A stretch of DNA of 45,999 nt from Defluviicoccus sp. bin129 (GTDB lineage Bacteria; Pseudomonadota; Alphaproteobacteria; MPNO01): NCBI GenBank assembly GCA_002239065.1, contig MPNO01000037.1, forward strand, positions 1 to 45,999. Direction: 5' to 3'. The notes under the pieces are model-generated. The model was not told the origin of the DNA. It saw only the letters and a program-made list of their open reading frames with translations, and did not search any database. Shown piece after piece: positions 15,868-24,525 of the stretch. Positions within the stretch are counted from its first letter, which is position 1, and each line of letters begins with the position of its first letter. Both the position numbers and the translations under genes were made by a program.

Positions 15868-17136
15868 ATGTCGGCGCCCAGAATAGCCGTCATCGGCGGC
15901 GGGCTTGGCGGCGCGGCGGCGGCGCTGGCGCTGCATCGATGCGGTTTCGAGGTCGCGGTCTACGAGAAGTCCGCCGAACTCGGGGAAATCGGGGCGGGCC
16001 TCAATCTCAGCCCCAACGCGCTGAAGGCATTCAGATATCTCGGCATCGAAGACGCCGCGCTGAAGACCGGTTGCCAGGCCGAGGAACAAATCATCCGCAG
16101 CTTCCGCAGCGGCCGCGTGATCGCCAGGCCGAAGCGCTCCGGCGATGTCGCCGCGCGCTACGGTGCGCCGTTTCTGACCATGCACCGCGCGGATCTGCTG
16201 TCCCTGTTGATCGCGCCTTTGCCCGACCGCGTGTTTCATCTGGGAGCCGAGTGCACGGGCGCCGAGACCCGCGCCGGCGGCGCGGTGGCCCATTTCGCCG
16301 ATGGGACATCCGTCGAAGCGGATATCGTGATCGGCGCGGACGGGATCCATTCGGCGGTCCGCGACAGTGTTTTCGGCCATATCGAACCGCGCTTCACGGG
16401 TTGCATTTGCTGGCGCGGCCTGGTGCCCGGCGAGGCGCTCCCCGACCCGGGCTTCGCCCGCCAGATGGTCGCGTGGTGGGGACCGCACGGCCATGTCGTG
16501 CACTATCCGGTTCGCCGCGCCGGCGGTCTGGTCAATTTCGTCGCCCATTACGACAGCGACGGCTGGACCGGGGAATCGTGGACCCACGAATGCGACCGGT
16601 CCGAGCTGCTGGAGACCTATGCCAGGTGGAACCCGGCGCTGCTGGGGCTGATCGAAGCCAGCGACAAGTACTACAAATGGGCGCTGTACGACCGGGACCC
16701 GCTCGACCGATGGACACGGGGGCGGGTCACGCTGCTTGGCGACTCGGCCCACCCGATGCTGCCCTATCTGGGTCAGGGCGCCTGCATGGCCGTCGAGGAC
16801 GGCTGCATTCTCGCGCGAGCGGTCTCCTGGGCGTCCGGCGATCCGGATGCGGCGCTTGCCGAGTACCAGCGGGTTCGCATGCCGCGGACCACCAGGGCGC
16901 AGCTCGGTTCGCGTTTCCGGGCGCGGCAGAACCACCTGGCCTCCCCCGTCGCCCGGTTTTACCGGGACATGAAAATGGCCTGGCGGAGCATGGTGGGCGC
17001 CGACAGCTCCGCCGGTCAGGCCGCGGAATTCTTCGACTACGACGTCGCCCGGGACGGACGGTTCGAGGCCGCCCCCGGCGCGACGGGTGCGACGGTCGCG
17101 GGAGGCCCGATCACTCCAGCAGCCGGGGAATCGTGA
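15868..17136 (+). CDS. FAD-dependent monooxygenase (salicylate/3-hydroxybenzoate hydroxylase type)
   Basis: 422 residues. A class A flavoprotein hydroxylase that uses NAD(P)H and oxygen to hydroxylate a substrate, usually aromatic. GGGLGGAAAALALHRCG (residues 10-26) is the dinucleotide fold, IGADGIHSAVRDSV the DG motif, and LLGDSAHPMLPYLGQGACMAVED the GD motif with the FAD ribityl contacts. EIGAGLNLSPNALKAFRYLG is typical of the salicylate hydroxylase branch. The start is weakly supported (no clear Shine-Dalgarno). It follows the orphan DctP gene on the same strand, so import and hydroxylation of one compound is a possible link. Its 3' end overlaps the convergent dctM end by about 26 bp. Confidence 0.9.
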   Translation: MSAPRIAVIGGGLGGAAAALALHRCGFEVAVYEKSAELGEIGAGLNLSPNALKAFRYLGIEDAALKTGCQAEEQIIRSFRSGRVIARPKRSGDVAARYGAPFLTMHRADLLSLLIAPLPDRVFHLGAECTGAETRAGGAVAHFADGTSVEADIVIGADGIHSAVRDSVFGHIEPRFTGCICWRGLVPGEALPDPGFARQMVAWWGPHGHVVHYPVRRAGGLVNFVAHYDSDGWTGESWTHECDRSELLETYARWNPALLGLIEASDKYYKWALYDRDPLDRWTRGRVTLLGDSAHPMLPYLGQGACMAVEDGCILARAVSWASGDPDAALAEYQRVRMPRTTRAQLGSRFRARQNHLASPVARFYRDMKMAWRSMVGADSSAGQAAEFFDYDVARDGRFEAAPGATGATVAGGPITPAAGES

Positions 17137-18394
17137 GCGTGACCGCCGGAATGTAGGTCACCGCCAGCAGCACCAGAATCTCGACCAGCAACATCGGCCA
17201 GATCGCCCTGGCGATCGCCTCGACCCGCAGCCCGGAGATGGCGGCGCCGACGAACAGGTTGATGCCGAAGGGCGGGGTGAGGAAGCCGATCGCGAGGTTG
17301 ATGACGACGATCGCGCCCAGGTGAACCGGATCCAGCCCCAGCTGCTGGCCGATGGCGATCAGCACGGTCGCCAGGATGACCATCGCCGAGATCGTGTCCA
17401 TGAAGGCGCCGATGATCAACAGCAGCAGGTTGAGCATCAGGAGCACGACAACCGGGTCGTCGGAGACCGCGAACAGCAGCTGCGTGACCCTGGCCGGCAG
17501 GTCCTCCAGCGCGATCAGGAAGCCGAAGGACAGCGCGGTGGTCAGGATGAACACCGCGATCGCCGTCGTCCGCATGGATTTCAGCAGGATGCCCGGCAGA
17601 TCGGACAGCTTCATCTCGCGGTGAACGAACACGCCGATCACCAGGCTGTAGGCGACGGCGACCGCGCCCGCCTCGGTCGGCGTGAACACCCCGCCATAGA
17701 TCCCGCCGAGGATGATCAGGGGGGTCAGCAACGCCCATTTGCCGTCGGCGACCGCCGCGAGGAGCTCGCGCCCGCTGGCACGGTGCTCGTCGCCCAGGAC
17801 GCCCTGCGCGCGGGCGACCCAGTAGCACACCACCATCAGCCCGAAGGAGGTGAGCAGGCCCGGGACGATGCCGGCGAAGAACAGCGCGGTGATCGAGGTC
17901 TCGGAGATCACGCCCCAGATCACCATCGGGATGGAGGGCGGGATCATCTGGCCCAGCGGGCCCGCCGAGGCCGCCAGCGCGGTGGAGAAATCGCGCCGGT
18001 AGCCGCGCTTCTCCATCTCCGGGATCATGATGCTGCCGATCGCCGCCGTGGTCGCCGGCGAAGACCCGGACAGCGCCGCGAAGAAGGTCGCCGAGAGCAC
18101 CGTCACCATGCCGAGCCCGCCGGTCAGATGGCGCACCAGCACCCGGGCGACGTTGATCAGGCGCGAGGCCAGCCCGCCGGTCTGCATGATGTCGCCGGCC
18201 AGGATGAAGCACGGCACCGCGAGCAGGCTGAAGATCGTCGAGCCCTGGATCATCTTCTGGCTCAGGATCACGATGCCGACATCGGCCAGCACCAGCGCTC
18301 CGAGCGAGGCGATGCCGATCGCGAAGACGATCGGCACGCCGAGGATGAACAGCGCGCCGGTGCCCAGCGTCAGGACCCAGGCGGCCTCGCTCAC
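17111..18394 (-). CDS. dctM: TRAP transporter large permease, DctM type
   Basis: 427 residues from a GTG at 18394; the GTG overlaps the dctQ stop (GTGA), giving coupled translation. About twelve membrane segments and family motifs are visible: GIASLGALVLADVGI, FILAGDIMQTGGL, FFAALSGSSPATTAAIGSIM, IPPSIPMVIWG, GGIYGGVFTPTEAGAVAV and IGFLTPPFGINLFV. It carries the substrate with sodium across the inner membrane together with DctQ, taking ligand from the DctP receptor of the same operon. It is the last gene of the amidohydrolase-DctP-DctQ-DctM operon. Confidence 0.95.
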   Translation of the reverse strand: MSEAAWVLTLGTGALFILGVPIVFAIGIASLGALVLADVGIVILSQKMIQGSTIFSLLAVPCFILAGDIMQTGGLASRLINVARVLVRHLTGGLGMVTVLSATFFAALSGSSPATTAAIGSIMIPEMEKRGYRRDFSTALAASAGPLGQMIPPSIPMVIWGVISETSITALFFAGIVPGLLTSFGLMVVCYWVARAQGVLGDEHRASGRELLAAVADGKWALLTPLIILGGIYGGVFTPTEAGAVAVAYSLVIGVFVHREMKLSDLPGILLKSMRTTAIAVFILTTALSFGFLIALEDLPARVTQLLFAVSDDPVVVLLMLNLLLLIIGAFMDTISAMVILATVLIAIGQQLGLDPVHLGAIVVINLAIGFLTPPFGINLFVGAAISGLRVEAIARAIWPMLLVEILVLLAVTYIPAVTLTIPRLLE

Positions 18395-18867
18395 GCCGGC
18401 CGCCCCCCGCCGAGCAGCCGGGCCGCGGCGTGGAGCACGATCAGCACGCCGCACACCGGCGCCGCCAAATGCAGCGCCTCGATGGGAAACCCGATGGCGG
18501 CCGAGACCACGCCGAGCGTGCCCTCGACATAGTCGTAGCCGGCGACCGCCAGCAGGACGCCGAAGACGAGGATGGCCGCCAGCGTCGCCCGCTCGACCCA
18601 CAATCGCGGCGATTCGGGAAGCCGGTCGAGCAGGAGCGTGAGCCGGACATGGAAGTCCTCGCGCACACCCAGGCTTCCCATCAGCATGATGACCCAGGCG
18701 AACATCAGCACCGCGAGCTCCTCGGTCCAGGTCAAGGGGCTCGACAGCGCGTAGCGGAAGAAGATCTGGAGCAGCAGGCAAACGACCATCACCGCCGCCA
18801 TCGCGACGGTGAGCCACTGGGTCAACCGCGCGAACAGATGCGAAACGGCCTCCAGGATCCGGGTCAT
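18391..18867 (-). CDS. dctQ: TRAP transporter small permease, DctQ type
   Basis: 158 residues with four hydrophobic segments. The sequence LLLQIFFRYALSSPLTWTEELAVLMFAWVIMLG-like (the actual end is MLMGSLGVREDFHVRL) carries the RY...P..WTEE motif that defines DctQ. It pairs with DctM in the inner membrane. It lies between dctP (52 nt upstream) and dctM (4-nt overlap) in one operon. Confidence 0.94.
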   Translation of the reverse strand: MTRILEAVSHLFARLTQWLTVAMAAVMVVCLLLQIFFRYALSSPLTWTEELAVLMFAWVIMLMGSLGVREDFHVRLTLLLDRLPESPRLWVERATLAAILVFGVLLAVAGYDYVEGTLGVVSAAIGFPIEALHLAAPVCGVLIVLHAAARLLGGGRPA

Positions 18868-18919
18868 GACGCGGCGGGGGGCGGCTGGGCGGCGGCCGCC
18901 GACCGTTGCCCGACCGGGC

Positions 18920-19921
18920 CTAGTTCTTGACCGCGGCGAGCAGGGAGTCGAGCAGGTCGGAGCCGATCCGGTCGCGGAACTGGTCGTAGACCGGTGTCAC
19001 CATCGAGCGGAACTCGGCCAGGTCCTTGACCGGGTTGACCGTCATCCCGCGCTCCTTGAGCCCGTCCAGGGCAGCCGATTCCCGCTTGGTGTTGTTGGCC
19101 CGCTGCGCCTTGTTCGCCATCAGCGCGGCCTTGCGGAAGGCCTGCTGCCGGTCCTTCCCGAGTTTCTTGAAGGTCCGCTTGGACACCGTCATGACGAGCG
19201 CCGAATAGGTGTGCGAGGTCAGCGAGAGATACTTGGTCACCTCGTTCGCCTTGACCGCGAACCCGGCGGTGATCGGCAGCTCCATGCCGTCCACCGTGCC
19301 CTGGCGGAGCGCGGTGAACAGATCGCCGAAGGCCATCGGGATCGCGTTGCCGCCGAGCGAGTTGAACATGCCGATGAAGACCGGGTTCTGCATCACCCGG
19401 TACTTGACCCCCTTCACGTCGGCCGGGGTCAGGACCGGTCGGGCATTGTTCATCATGTGGCGGAAACCGCCCTCGAAGAACGCCAGACCGATCAGGTTCT
19501 TCGCCTCCAGCCGGGCCAGCATGTCCTGGCCGATCGGCCCGTCGAGCACCCGATGCGCGGTCGGGGCGTCGGGGTAGAGGAACGGCAGGTCGTTGGCCAG
19601 CAGGCTGGACTCGACATTGGCGACGACCGCGTTGGTGGTGACGTCCGTGTCGAGCGTGCCGAAGCGGACCTGCTCGAGCATCTCCTTCTCGTCGCCGAGC
19701 TGGCGGTTGGGGTAGACCTTGATCTTGAACTGGCCGGGCAGCAGCGTCTCCAGCGCCAGCGTGAACTGGTGCGGCGCGTCGGCATAGGGACCGCGATTGG
19801 GGTCCGGCTGGGACGGGTGGCCGAATCTGAGCGACATCTCCGCCGCCGCCGCGTTGCCCGCGACAACCGCCGCCGCGGCGATCGACGCAATGCGTGAAAT
19901 CGTCAGGACCGAGGATCCCAT
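18920..19921 (-). CDS. dctP: TRAP transporter periplasmic receptor, DctP type
   Basis: 333 residues. The ATG at 19921 has GGGAGG 8 nt upstream. The signal peptide ends near AGNAAAAEM. RFGHPSQPD, FKIKVYPNRQLGDEKEMLEQVRFG, ADVKGVKYRVMQNPVF (ligand Arg region) and FTALRQGTVDGMELP are typical of DctP receptors. It heads the dctPQM set and follows an amidohydrolase gene by 66 nt, suggesting the imported acid is that enzyme's substrate or product. It differs clearly from the orphan DctP at 14724, so the two recognise different ligands. Confidence 0.93.
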   Translation of the reverse strand: MGSSVLTISRIASIAAAAVVAGNAAAAEMSLRFGHPSQPDPNRGPYADAPHQFTLALETLLPGQFKIKVYPNRQLGDEKEMLEQVRFGTLDTDVTTNAVVANVESSLLANDLPFLYPDAPTAHRVLDGPIGQDMLARLEAKNLIGLAFFEGGFRHMMNNARPVLTPADVKGVKYRVMQNPVFIGMFNSLGGNAIPMAFGDLFTALRQGTVDGMELPITAGFAVKANEVTKYLSLTSHTYSALVMTVSKRTFKKLGKDRQQAFRKAALMANKAQRANNTKRESAALDGLKERGMTVNPVKDLAEFRSMVTPVYDQFRDRIGSDLLDSLLAAVKN

Positions 19922-19987
19922 GTCGTGTTCCTCCCTGGTTGATGCGCGCCCGGCCATTCTTCGCGGCCGGGGCGCCAGCTATCGAGC

Positions 19988-20854
19988 CTACGCGAATCCG
20001 TACAGCGCGGCCGGGTTGTCGACCAGCATCATCCGCAGCGCGCGTTCGTCGACGCCCCAGCCGGCGAGCCAGTCGAGCAGCGCCGCGTCTTGCGGGATCG
20101 GCTGGTCCCAATGCCCGACATGCGGCCAGTCGGTCGCCCACAGCATGCGGTCCGGGCGGGTGTCGATCAGCGCCCTGGCGAGCGGCACCATGTCGTCGTA
20201 GCGCGGCGCCGCGGCGCTCAGCCGGTCGGGGCAGGAGAGCTTGACCCAGCAGCGGCCCGCCTCGACCAGCTCGATCAGCGCGGCGAAGCCCGGGTGGTCG
20301 ACGCCGTCCGCGCCGCCGAAATGGGCGAAGTGGTCGAGCACCAGGTCAATGTCGAGCGCCTTCAGCCCGGCCAGCATGCGGGTCATTTCCTTCGGCCCGT
20401 CGATGAACAGGTCGATATGCCAGCCCAGCCGGGCGGCGCGCGGCGCGAATCCCTGGATGACCGGCATCGGGTCGCCGCCCAGCAGGACCGGGGCGAAGCG
20501 CACGCCGCGGAAGCCGCGCCCGTCGAGCTCGCGCAGCGTCCCGTCGTCGATATCGGGATCGACCACCGCGAGCGCCCGGGCATTGCTCCCCAGCCGGGCC
20601 ACCGCGTCGGCGGTCGCCGCCAGGTCGGTCGCGTAGCAGCTCGGCTGGACGATCACCACCCGCTCGATGCCCAGCGCCTCCTGCAGGGCGACATAGGCCT
20701 CCAGCGGCGATTCCGGCGCGGTGTAGAACCGGCCCTCGTCGAGCGGGAACCGGTCATAGGGCCCGAGAATATGGGCGTGGGTGTCGCAGGTCCCGGCGGG
20801 TGCCCGGGATACCGGCGGGCCGGGCGGCAAGGGCCCGGGGCAGGGTCTGGTCAT
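19988..20854 (-). CDS. Amidohydrolase_2 family hydrolase (LigI/PDC-hydrolase-like)
   Basis: 288 residues. GTCDTHAHILGPYDRFPL gives the metal-binding HxH near the N-terminus. IERVVIVQPSCYATD, DLVLDHFAH, WVKLSCPDR and MLWATDWPHVG (catalytic Asp) follow. This pattern is that of 2-pyrone-4,6-dicarboxylate lactonase and related TIM-barrel hydrolases. No strong Shine-Dalgarno is visible at the ATG at 20854. It is the first gene of the operon with dctPQM, consistent with hydrolysis of an imported dicarboxylate or lactone; the exact substrate is inferred only by family. It is divergent from the rhodanese gene, with 112 bp between. Confidence 0.86.
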   Translation of the reverse strand: MTRPCPGPLPPGPPVSRAPAGTCDTHAHILGPYDRFPLDEGRFYTAPESPLEAYVALQEALGIERVVIVQPSCYATDLAATADAVARLGSNARALAVVDPDIDDGTLRELDGRGFRGVRFAPVLLGGDPMPVIQGFAPRAARLGWHIDLFIDGPKEMTRMLAGLKALDIDLVLDHFAHFGGADGVDHPGFAALIELVEAGRCWVKLSCPDRLSAAAPRYDDMVPLARALIDTRPDRMLWATDWPHVGHWDQPIPQDAALLDWLAGWGVDERALRMMLVDNPAALYGFA

Positions 20855-20966
20855 CGCTCGATTGTCGCACCGGCGCGCGAGACCGCGCAACCGGCCCCGG
20901 AGCGCCTTGACGGCGGGCGGGGCTGCGCTAGGCTCTGGACGGTCCCCGGAAGCCGGAGGCGGAGAG

Positions 20967-21377
20967 ATGCCGAGATGGTTGTTGCCGGTCGCCGCGCTGC
21001 TCGCGCTCGCGGCGCCGCTGCGCGCGGAAATAGCCCATGTCGACGCCGCCGCGCTCCAGAAGCTGATTCGGGGCGGGGTGCCGGTGGTCGACGTGCGGAC
21101 CGCGGCGGAGTGGGACAAGACCGGTATCGTCGAAGGCAGCCATTTGCTGACCTTCTTCGATGCGGAGGGGCGCTACGACGTGCGCGCCTGGATGGCGAAA
21201 TTCGCCGCGATCGCCGCGCCGGGGCAGCCCGTCGCCCTGATCTGCCACAGCGGCAGGCGGAGCAAGTCGGTGAGCCGCCTGCTCGACCGGCATTTCCAGT
21301 ACCGGCGGGTCTACAACGTCGAGGGCGGGATCGCGAAATGGATGAAGGAGGGACGGCCCACCGTCGCGCGCGACTGA
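20967..21377 (+). CDS. Exported rhodanese-domain protein
   Basis: 136 residues; GGCGGAG ends close to the ATG at 20967. Residues 1-20 (WLLPVAALLALAAPLRA) are a signal peptide, so the protein is periplasmic. The single rhodanese domain has the CH2A-like GVPVVDVRTAAEWDKTGIVEGSHL, split here as GVPVVDVRTAAEW and DKTGIVEGSHL, and the active loop ICHSGRRSKSVSRLL with the catalytic C93. It would transfer sulfane sulfur or act as a redox or thiol protein in the periplasm. It is transcribed alone and converges with purB, 1 nt between the stops. Confidence 0.9.
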   Translation: MPRWLLPVAALLALAAPLRAEIAHVDAAALQKLIRGGVPVVDVRTAAEWDKTGIVEGSHLLTFFDAEGRYDVRAWMAKFAAIAAPGQPVALICHSGRRSKSVSRLLDRHFQYRRVYNVEGGIAKWMKEGRPTVARD

Positions 21378-21378
21378 G

Positions 21379-22680
21379 TCAGCCCTCCGCCCCGAAGACG
21401 CGTTCGAAGATCGTGTCGACATGGGCGAGGTGGTAGTCGAGGTCGAACAGCGCCGCCAGCCCGTCCTCCGACAGGTGCCGGGTTACCTCTTCGTCCCCCC
21501 GGAGCAGCGCCAGGAAGTCGCCGCCGTCCTGCCAGACCCGCATCGCGTTGCGCTGGACGGCGGCGTAGGCGTCCTCGCGCGACAGGCCGGCCTCGGCGAG
21601 GGCGAGAAGCACGCGCTGCGAGTGGACCAGCCCGCCGAGCGCATCGAGGTTCTCGCGCATCCGCCCGGGGTAGACCACCAGCCGGTCGACCACGCCGGCG
21701 AGCCGCGCCAGCGCGAAATCGAGCGTCACCGTGGCGTCGGGCGCGATCATCCGTTCCACCGAGGAATGGGAGATGTCGCGCTCGTGCCACAGCACCACGT
21801 TTTCGAGCGCCGGCGCGAGGTGCGAGCGCACGATGCGGGCGAGCCCGGTGAGGTTCTCGGTCAGCACCGGGTTGCGCTTGTGCGGCATCGCCGAGGAGCC
21901 CTTCTGGCCGGGCGCGAAATACTCCTCGGCCTCGCGCAGCTCGGTCCGCTGGAGATGGCGGATCTCGGTCGCCAGGCGCTCGACCGCGCTGGCTGCCAGC
22001 GCCAGGGCGGCGAAGAACGCGGCGTGCCGGTCGCGCGGAACGATCTGGGTGGAGACCGGCTCGACCGCGAGCCCCAGCTTCTCGGCCACATGCGCCTCGA
22101 CGCGCGGGTCGATATTGGCGAACGTGCCGACCGCGCCCGAGATCGCGCAGGTCGCGATTTCGGCCCGCGCCGTGGCGAGGCGGGCGCGGTTGCGCGCGAA
22201 CTCGGCGTAGTGGCCGGCGAGCTTGAGCCCGAACGTCGTGGGCTCGGCATGGATTCCGTGGCTGCGCCCGATGCAGGGCGTCATCCGGTGCTCCCGGGCG
22301 CGCCGTTCGAGCGCCGCCATCACCGCCGTGATCCCGCCATCCAGCAGGTCGGCGGCGCGGGTGAGCTGCACCGCGAAACAGGTGTCCAGCACGTCGGACG
22401 AGGTCATCCCGCGATGGACGAAGCGCGCCTCGGGCCCGACATGCTCGGCGAGGTTGGTAAGGAAGGCGATCACGTCGTGCCGGGTCTCGCGCTCGATCTC
22501 CTCGATGCGTTCGACCTCGAAGGCGCCGCGCTCCCGGACGGCCTTCGCGGCGGATTCGGGGATCAGTCCGAGCGCCGCCTGCGCGTCGCAGGCATGCGCC
22601 TCGATCTCGAACCAGATGCGGAACCTGGTCTCGGGCGCCCAGAGGGACGCCATCTCCTGTCGCGAGTAGCGCGGAATCAT
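21379..22680 (-). CDS. purB: Adenylosuccinate lyase
   Basis: 433 residues, the normal size of the short bacterial PurB. It removes fumarate from SAICAR and adenylosuccinate in purine synthesis. GSSAMPHKRNP (261-271) is the fumarase/lyase signature loop with the catalytic Ser. GRSHGIHAEPTTFG carries the general-acid His (H141), and FVHRGMTSSDVLDT is the substrate-binding segment. A housekeeping gene in a mostly catabolic window, it is followed on the same strand (upstream) by the MFS exporter after a 34-bp gap. Confidence 0.97.
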   Translation of the reverse strand: MIPRYSRQEMASLWAPETRFRIWFEIEAHACDAQAALGLIPESAAKAVRERGAFEVERIEEIERETRHDVIAFLTNLAEHVGPEARFVHRGMTSSDVLDTCFAVQLTRAADLLDGGITAVMAALERRAREHRMTPCIGRSHGIHAEPTTFGLKLAGHYAEFARNRARLATARAEIATCAISGAVGTFANIDPRVEAHVAEKLGLAVEPVSTQIVPRDRHAAFFAALALAASAVERLATEIRHLQRTELREAEEYFAPGQKGSSAMPHKRNPVLTENLTGLARIVRSHLAPALENVVLWHERDISHSSVERMIAPDATVTLDFALARLAGVVDRLVVYPGRMRENLDALGGLVHSQRVLLALAEAGLSREDAYAAVQRNAMRVWQDGGDFLALLRGDEEVTRHLSEDGLAALFDLDYHLAHVDTIFERVFGAEG

Positions 22681-22714
22681 CCGGCCCCTGCCCCGATCTG
22701 CCGCCGCCGAGGGT

Positions 22715-23938
22715 TTAGCAGATGCGGCGGGCGAGCGGAACGCGGACCACCGACAGGTAGATCGGGACCGGGCATAGCGAGGCGATACCGATGGCGACGG
22801 TCATCGGCAGCTGGGTGCCGTCGGCGAAATGCCCGAGCGCCAGCCCGGTCGCCGCGCTCAGCGTGAGCTGCACGCAGCCGAGCACCGAGGATGCCGCGCC
22901 GGCGATGTCGGGGAAGATCTGCATCGCCGCGGCCTGGCCGGCGGGGACGATGAAGCTGAAGGCGAACATGAAGACCGCCATCGGCAGGACGATCGCCCAT
23001 ACCGTGTCGATCCGGGCGAGGCCGAGCGCGGCCATGACGATTCCGGCGCAGGCCATCGTCGCGCCGCCGGTCACGATCATGAAGTGGATCGAGCGGCGGC
23101 CGACCAGACGCGCCGCCAGCCAGCTGCCGGCCACGAAGACCATCATGCAGCCGGCGAAGAGATAGCCGTAGGTCTCGACCGGGACGCCGATATGGTTGAT
23201 CAGGCTGGTCGCCGATGCGGCGAGGAAGGCGAACAGCCCGCAGAAGCAGGCGCTCAGCATCGCCATGTAGCCGACGAAGACCCGGCTGCCGAGGACCCGC
23301 GAATAGGTGCGCAGCAGCGGGCCGGGGCGGAGCGCATCCAGCCTGCGCGCGGGCGCCGTTTCGCCCAGCGCGCGCCAGGCCACGGCGAGCGCCAGGAGCC
23401 CGTACAGGGCGAGAAACCAGTAGACCGCGCGCCAGCCCAGCGAGACCGTGAGATGCGCGCCGAGGACGGGGCCTATGACCGGCGCCAGGCCGTACAGCAT
23501 CATCACATAGGCGAACATCTTCGCCGCCTCCTCGCGGTCGAACAGGTCGCGCACGATGGCGCGCGCCAGCACCGAGGCCGCGCAGGCGGCAAGCCCCTGG
23601 ACGAAGCGGAGCGCGATGAAGGATTCGAAGGAGGCGGACAGCGCGCAGCCGGCGACCGCGGCCACGAACACGCAGAAGGCGGCGAGCAGGACCGGGCGCC
23701 GGCCGAAGCGGTCGGAGACCGGGCCGTAGAACAGCTGGCCGATGGCGATGCCGGCCATGAAGACGCTGAGGCTGAACTGGATCGTCCCGTCCGAGACGCC
23801 GAAATCGGCCGCCGCGAGCGGCATCGACGGCAGGGTCGAATCGACCGACAGCGGCAGCGAGGCCATCAACAGGCTGAGCAGCAGCGCGGTGGCGACGAAG
23901 CCGAGCCGGTGGCTAGCGCTCTCCGCGGGACCGCTCAC
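22715..23938 (-). CDS. Bcr/CflA-family MFS multidrug exporter
   Basis: 407 residues with twelve hydrophobic segments. LPSMPLAAADFGVSDGTIQF, FYGPVSDRFGRRPVLL (motif A) and RAIVRDLFDREEAAKMFAYVMML are hallmarks of the Bcr/CflA drug-resistance subfamily. MLYGLAPVIGPVLGAHL is the motif C antiporter signature. It pumps out drugs or metabolites using protons. Its start overlaps the marR stop (ATGA), so regulator and exporter are coupled. The regulated compound may be an aromatic linked to the divergent catabolic operon. Confidence 0.93.
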   Translation of the reverse strand: MSGPAESASHRLGFVATALLLSLLMASLPLSVDSTLPSMPLAAADFGVSDGTIQFSLSVFMAGIAIGQLFYGPVSDRFGRRPVLLAAFCVFVAAVAGCALSASFESFIALRFVQGLAACAASVLARAIVRDLFDREEAAKMFAYVMMLYGLAPVIGPVLGAHLTVSLGWRAVYWFLALYGLLALAVAWRALGETAPARRLDALRPGPLLRTYSRVLGSRVFVGYMAMLSACFCGLFAFLAASATSLINHIGVPVETYGYLFAGCMMVFVAGSWLAARLVGRRSIHFMIVTGGATMACAGIVMAALGLARIDTVWAIVLPMAVFMFAFSFIVPAGQAAAMQIFPDIAGAASSVLGCVQLTLSAATGLALGHFADGTQLPMTVAIGIASLCPVPIYLSVVRVPLARRIC

Positions 23939-24393
23939 GCACCGTTCTCGCCATCCGCCGTCATGTTTCCGCGCAAGTCCCGCAGCAGGCGCTTGAGCTC
24001 CTCCTGTTCGGACTGAGACAGCCCGGCGATGCCCTGGCGGTTGATCGCCGCGACCTCCGGCATCACCAGGTCGTAGATGCGCCTGCCCTCGGGGGTGAGG
24101 AAGACGTTGATCTTGCGCCCGTCATGCTCGTTGTGGATGCGCTTGACGAGGCCGCGCTCCTCCAGCCGGTTGACCGCGGCCACGGTGGTCGAGCCCTTCA
24201 TCCGCACCCGTTCGGAGAGCTGGCGCTGGGTCAGCCCGTCCTCCTCCCACAGCGCGCGCAGGAAGGGCCACAGGCCGAAGGTCACGCCGTGGCGGGCGAT
24301 CCGCCTGGAAAACCGCGCGGTGAACGCCCGCGTGGTGTCCCACAGCAGGAAGCCGACGGTCTCTTCGGGGGCCAATTGGTCGTCGGGCGGCAT
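23935..24393 (-). CDS. MarR-family transcriptional regulator
   Basis: 152 residues, a typical MarR winged-helix protein. It has FGLWPFLRALWEEDGLTQRQLSERV, split here as FGLWPFLRALWEE and DGLTQRQLSERV, then the recognition helix STTVAAVNRLEERGLVKRI and the wing NEHDGRKINVFLT, with dimerisation helices at both ends. Such proteins bind palindromes as dimers and release them on binding phenolic ligands or CoA esters. It overlaps the MFS exporter and is divergent from the HCHL-like operon; a palindrome at 24470-24487 in the shared promoter is its likely site. Confidence 0.93.
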   Translation of the reverse strand: MPPDDQLAPEETVGFLLWDTTRAFTARFSRRIARHGVTFGLWPFLRALWEEDGLTQRQLSERVRMKGSTTVAAVNRLEERGLVKRIHNEHDGRKINVFLTPEGRRIYDLVMPEVAAINRQGIAGLSQSEQEELKRLLRDLRGNMTADGENGA

Positions 24394-24450
24394 GGCGGCT
24401 AAGATAACCTTTCGCGGCGCGGGGGAAACAGGCGCCCCCGGGCGGCCGGA

Positions 24451-24479
24451 TTGACAGGGGCGGAGGCGGTCGTTAGGTG
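24451..24479 (+). promoter_or_regulatory. Promoter of the HCHL-like catabolic operon
   Basis: A perfect -35, TTGACA, at 24451-24456 is followed after 17 nt by TAGGTG at 24474-24479, a weak -10. A weak -10 under a strong -35 is common where a regulator sits over the promoter. It lies about 47 nt before the ATG at 24526. Confidence 0.5.
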
Positions 24480-24487
24480 ACTAACGA
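24470..24487. promoter_or_regulatory. Likely MarR operator
   Basis: TCGTTAG and CTAACGA form a perfect 7-bp inverted repeat with a 4-nt spacer (18 bp in all), the size and symmetry of a MarR dimer site. It overlaps the predicted -10 of the divergent operon and sits 77 bp from the marR start. Its AT content stands out against the surroundings. Confidence 0.65.
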
Positions 24488-24525
24488 ATTCGCTAGAGTG
24501 CCGCACGGGGCCGGGGGAGGGCTGG

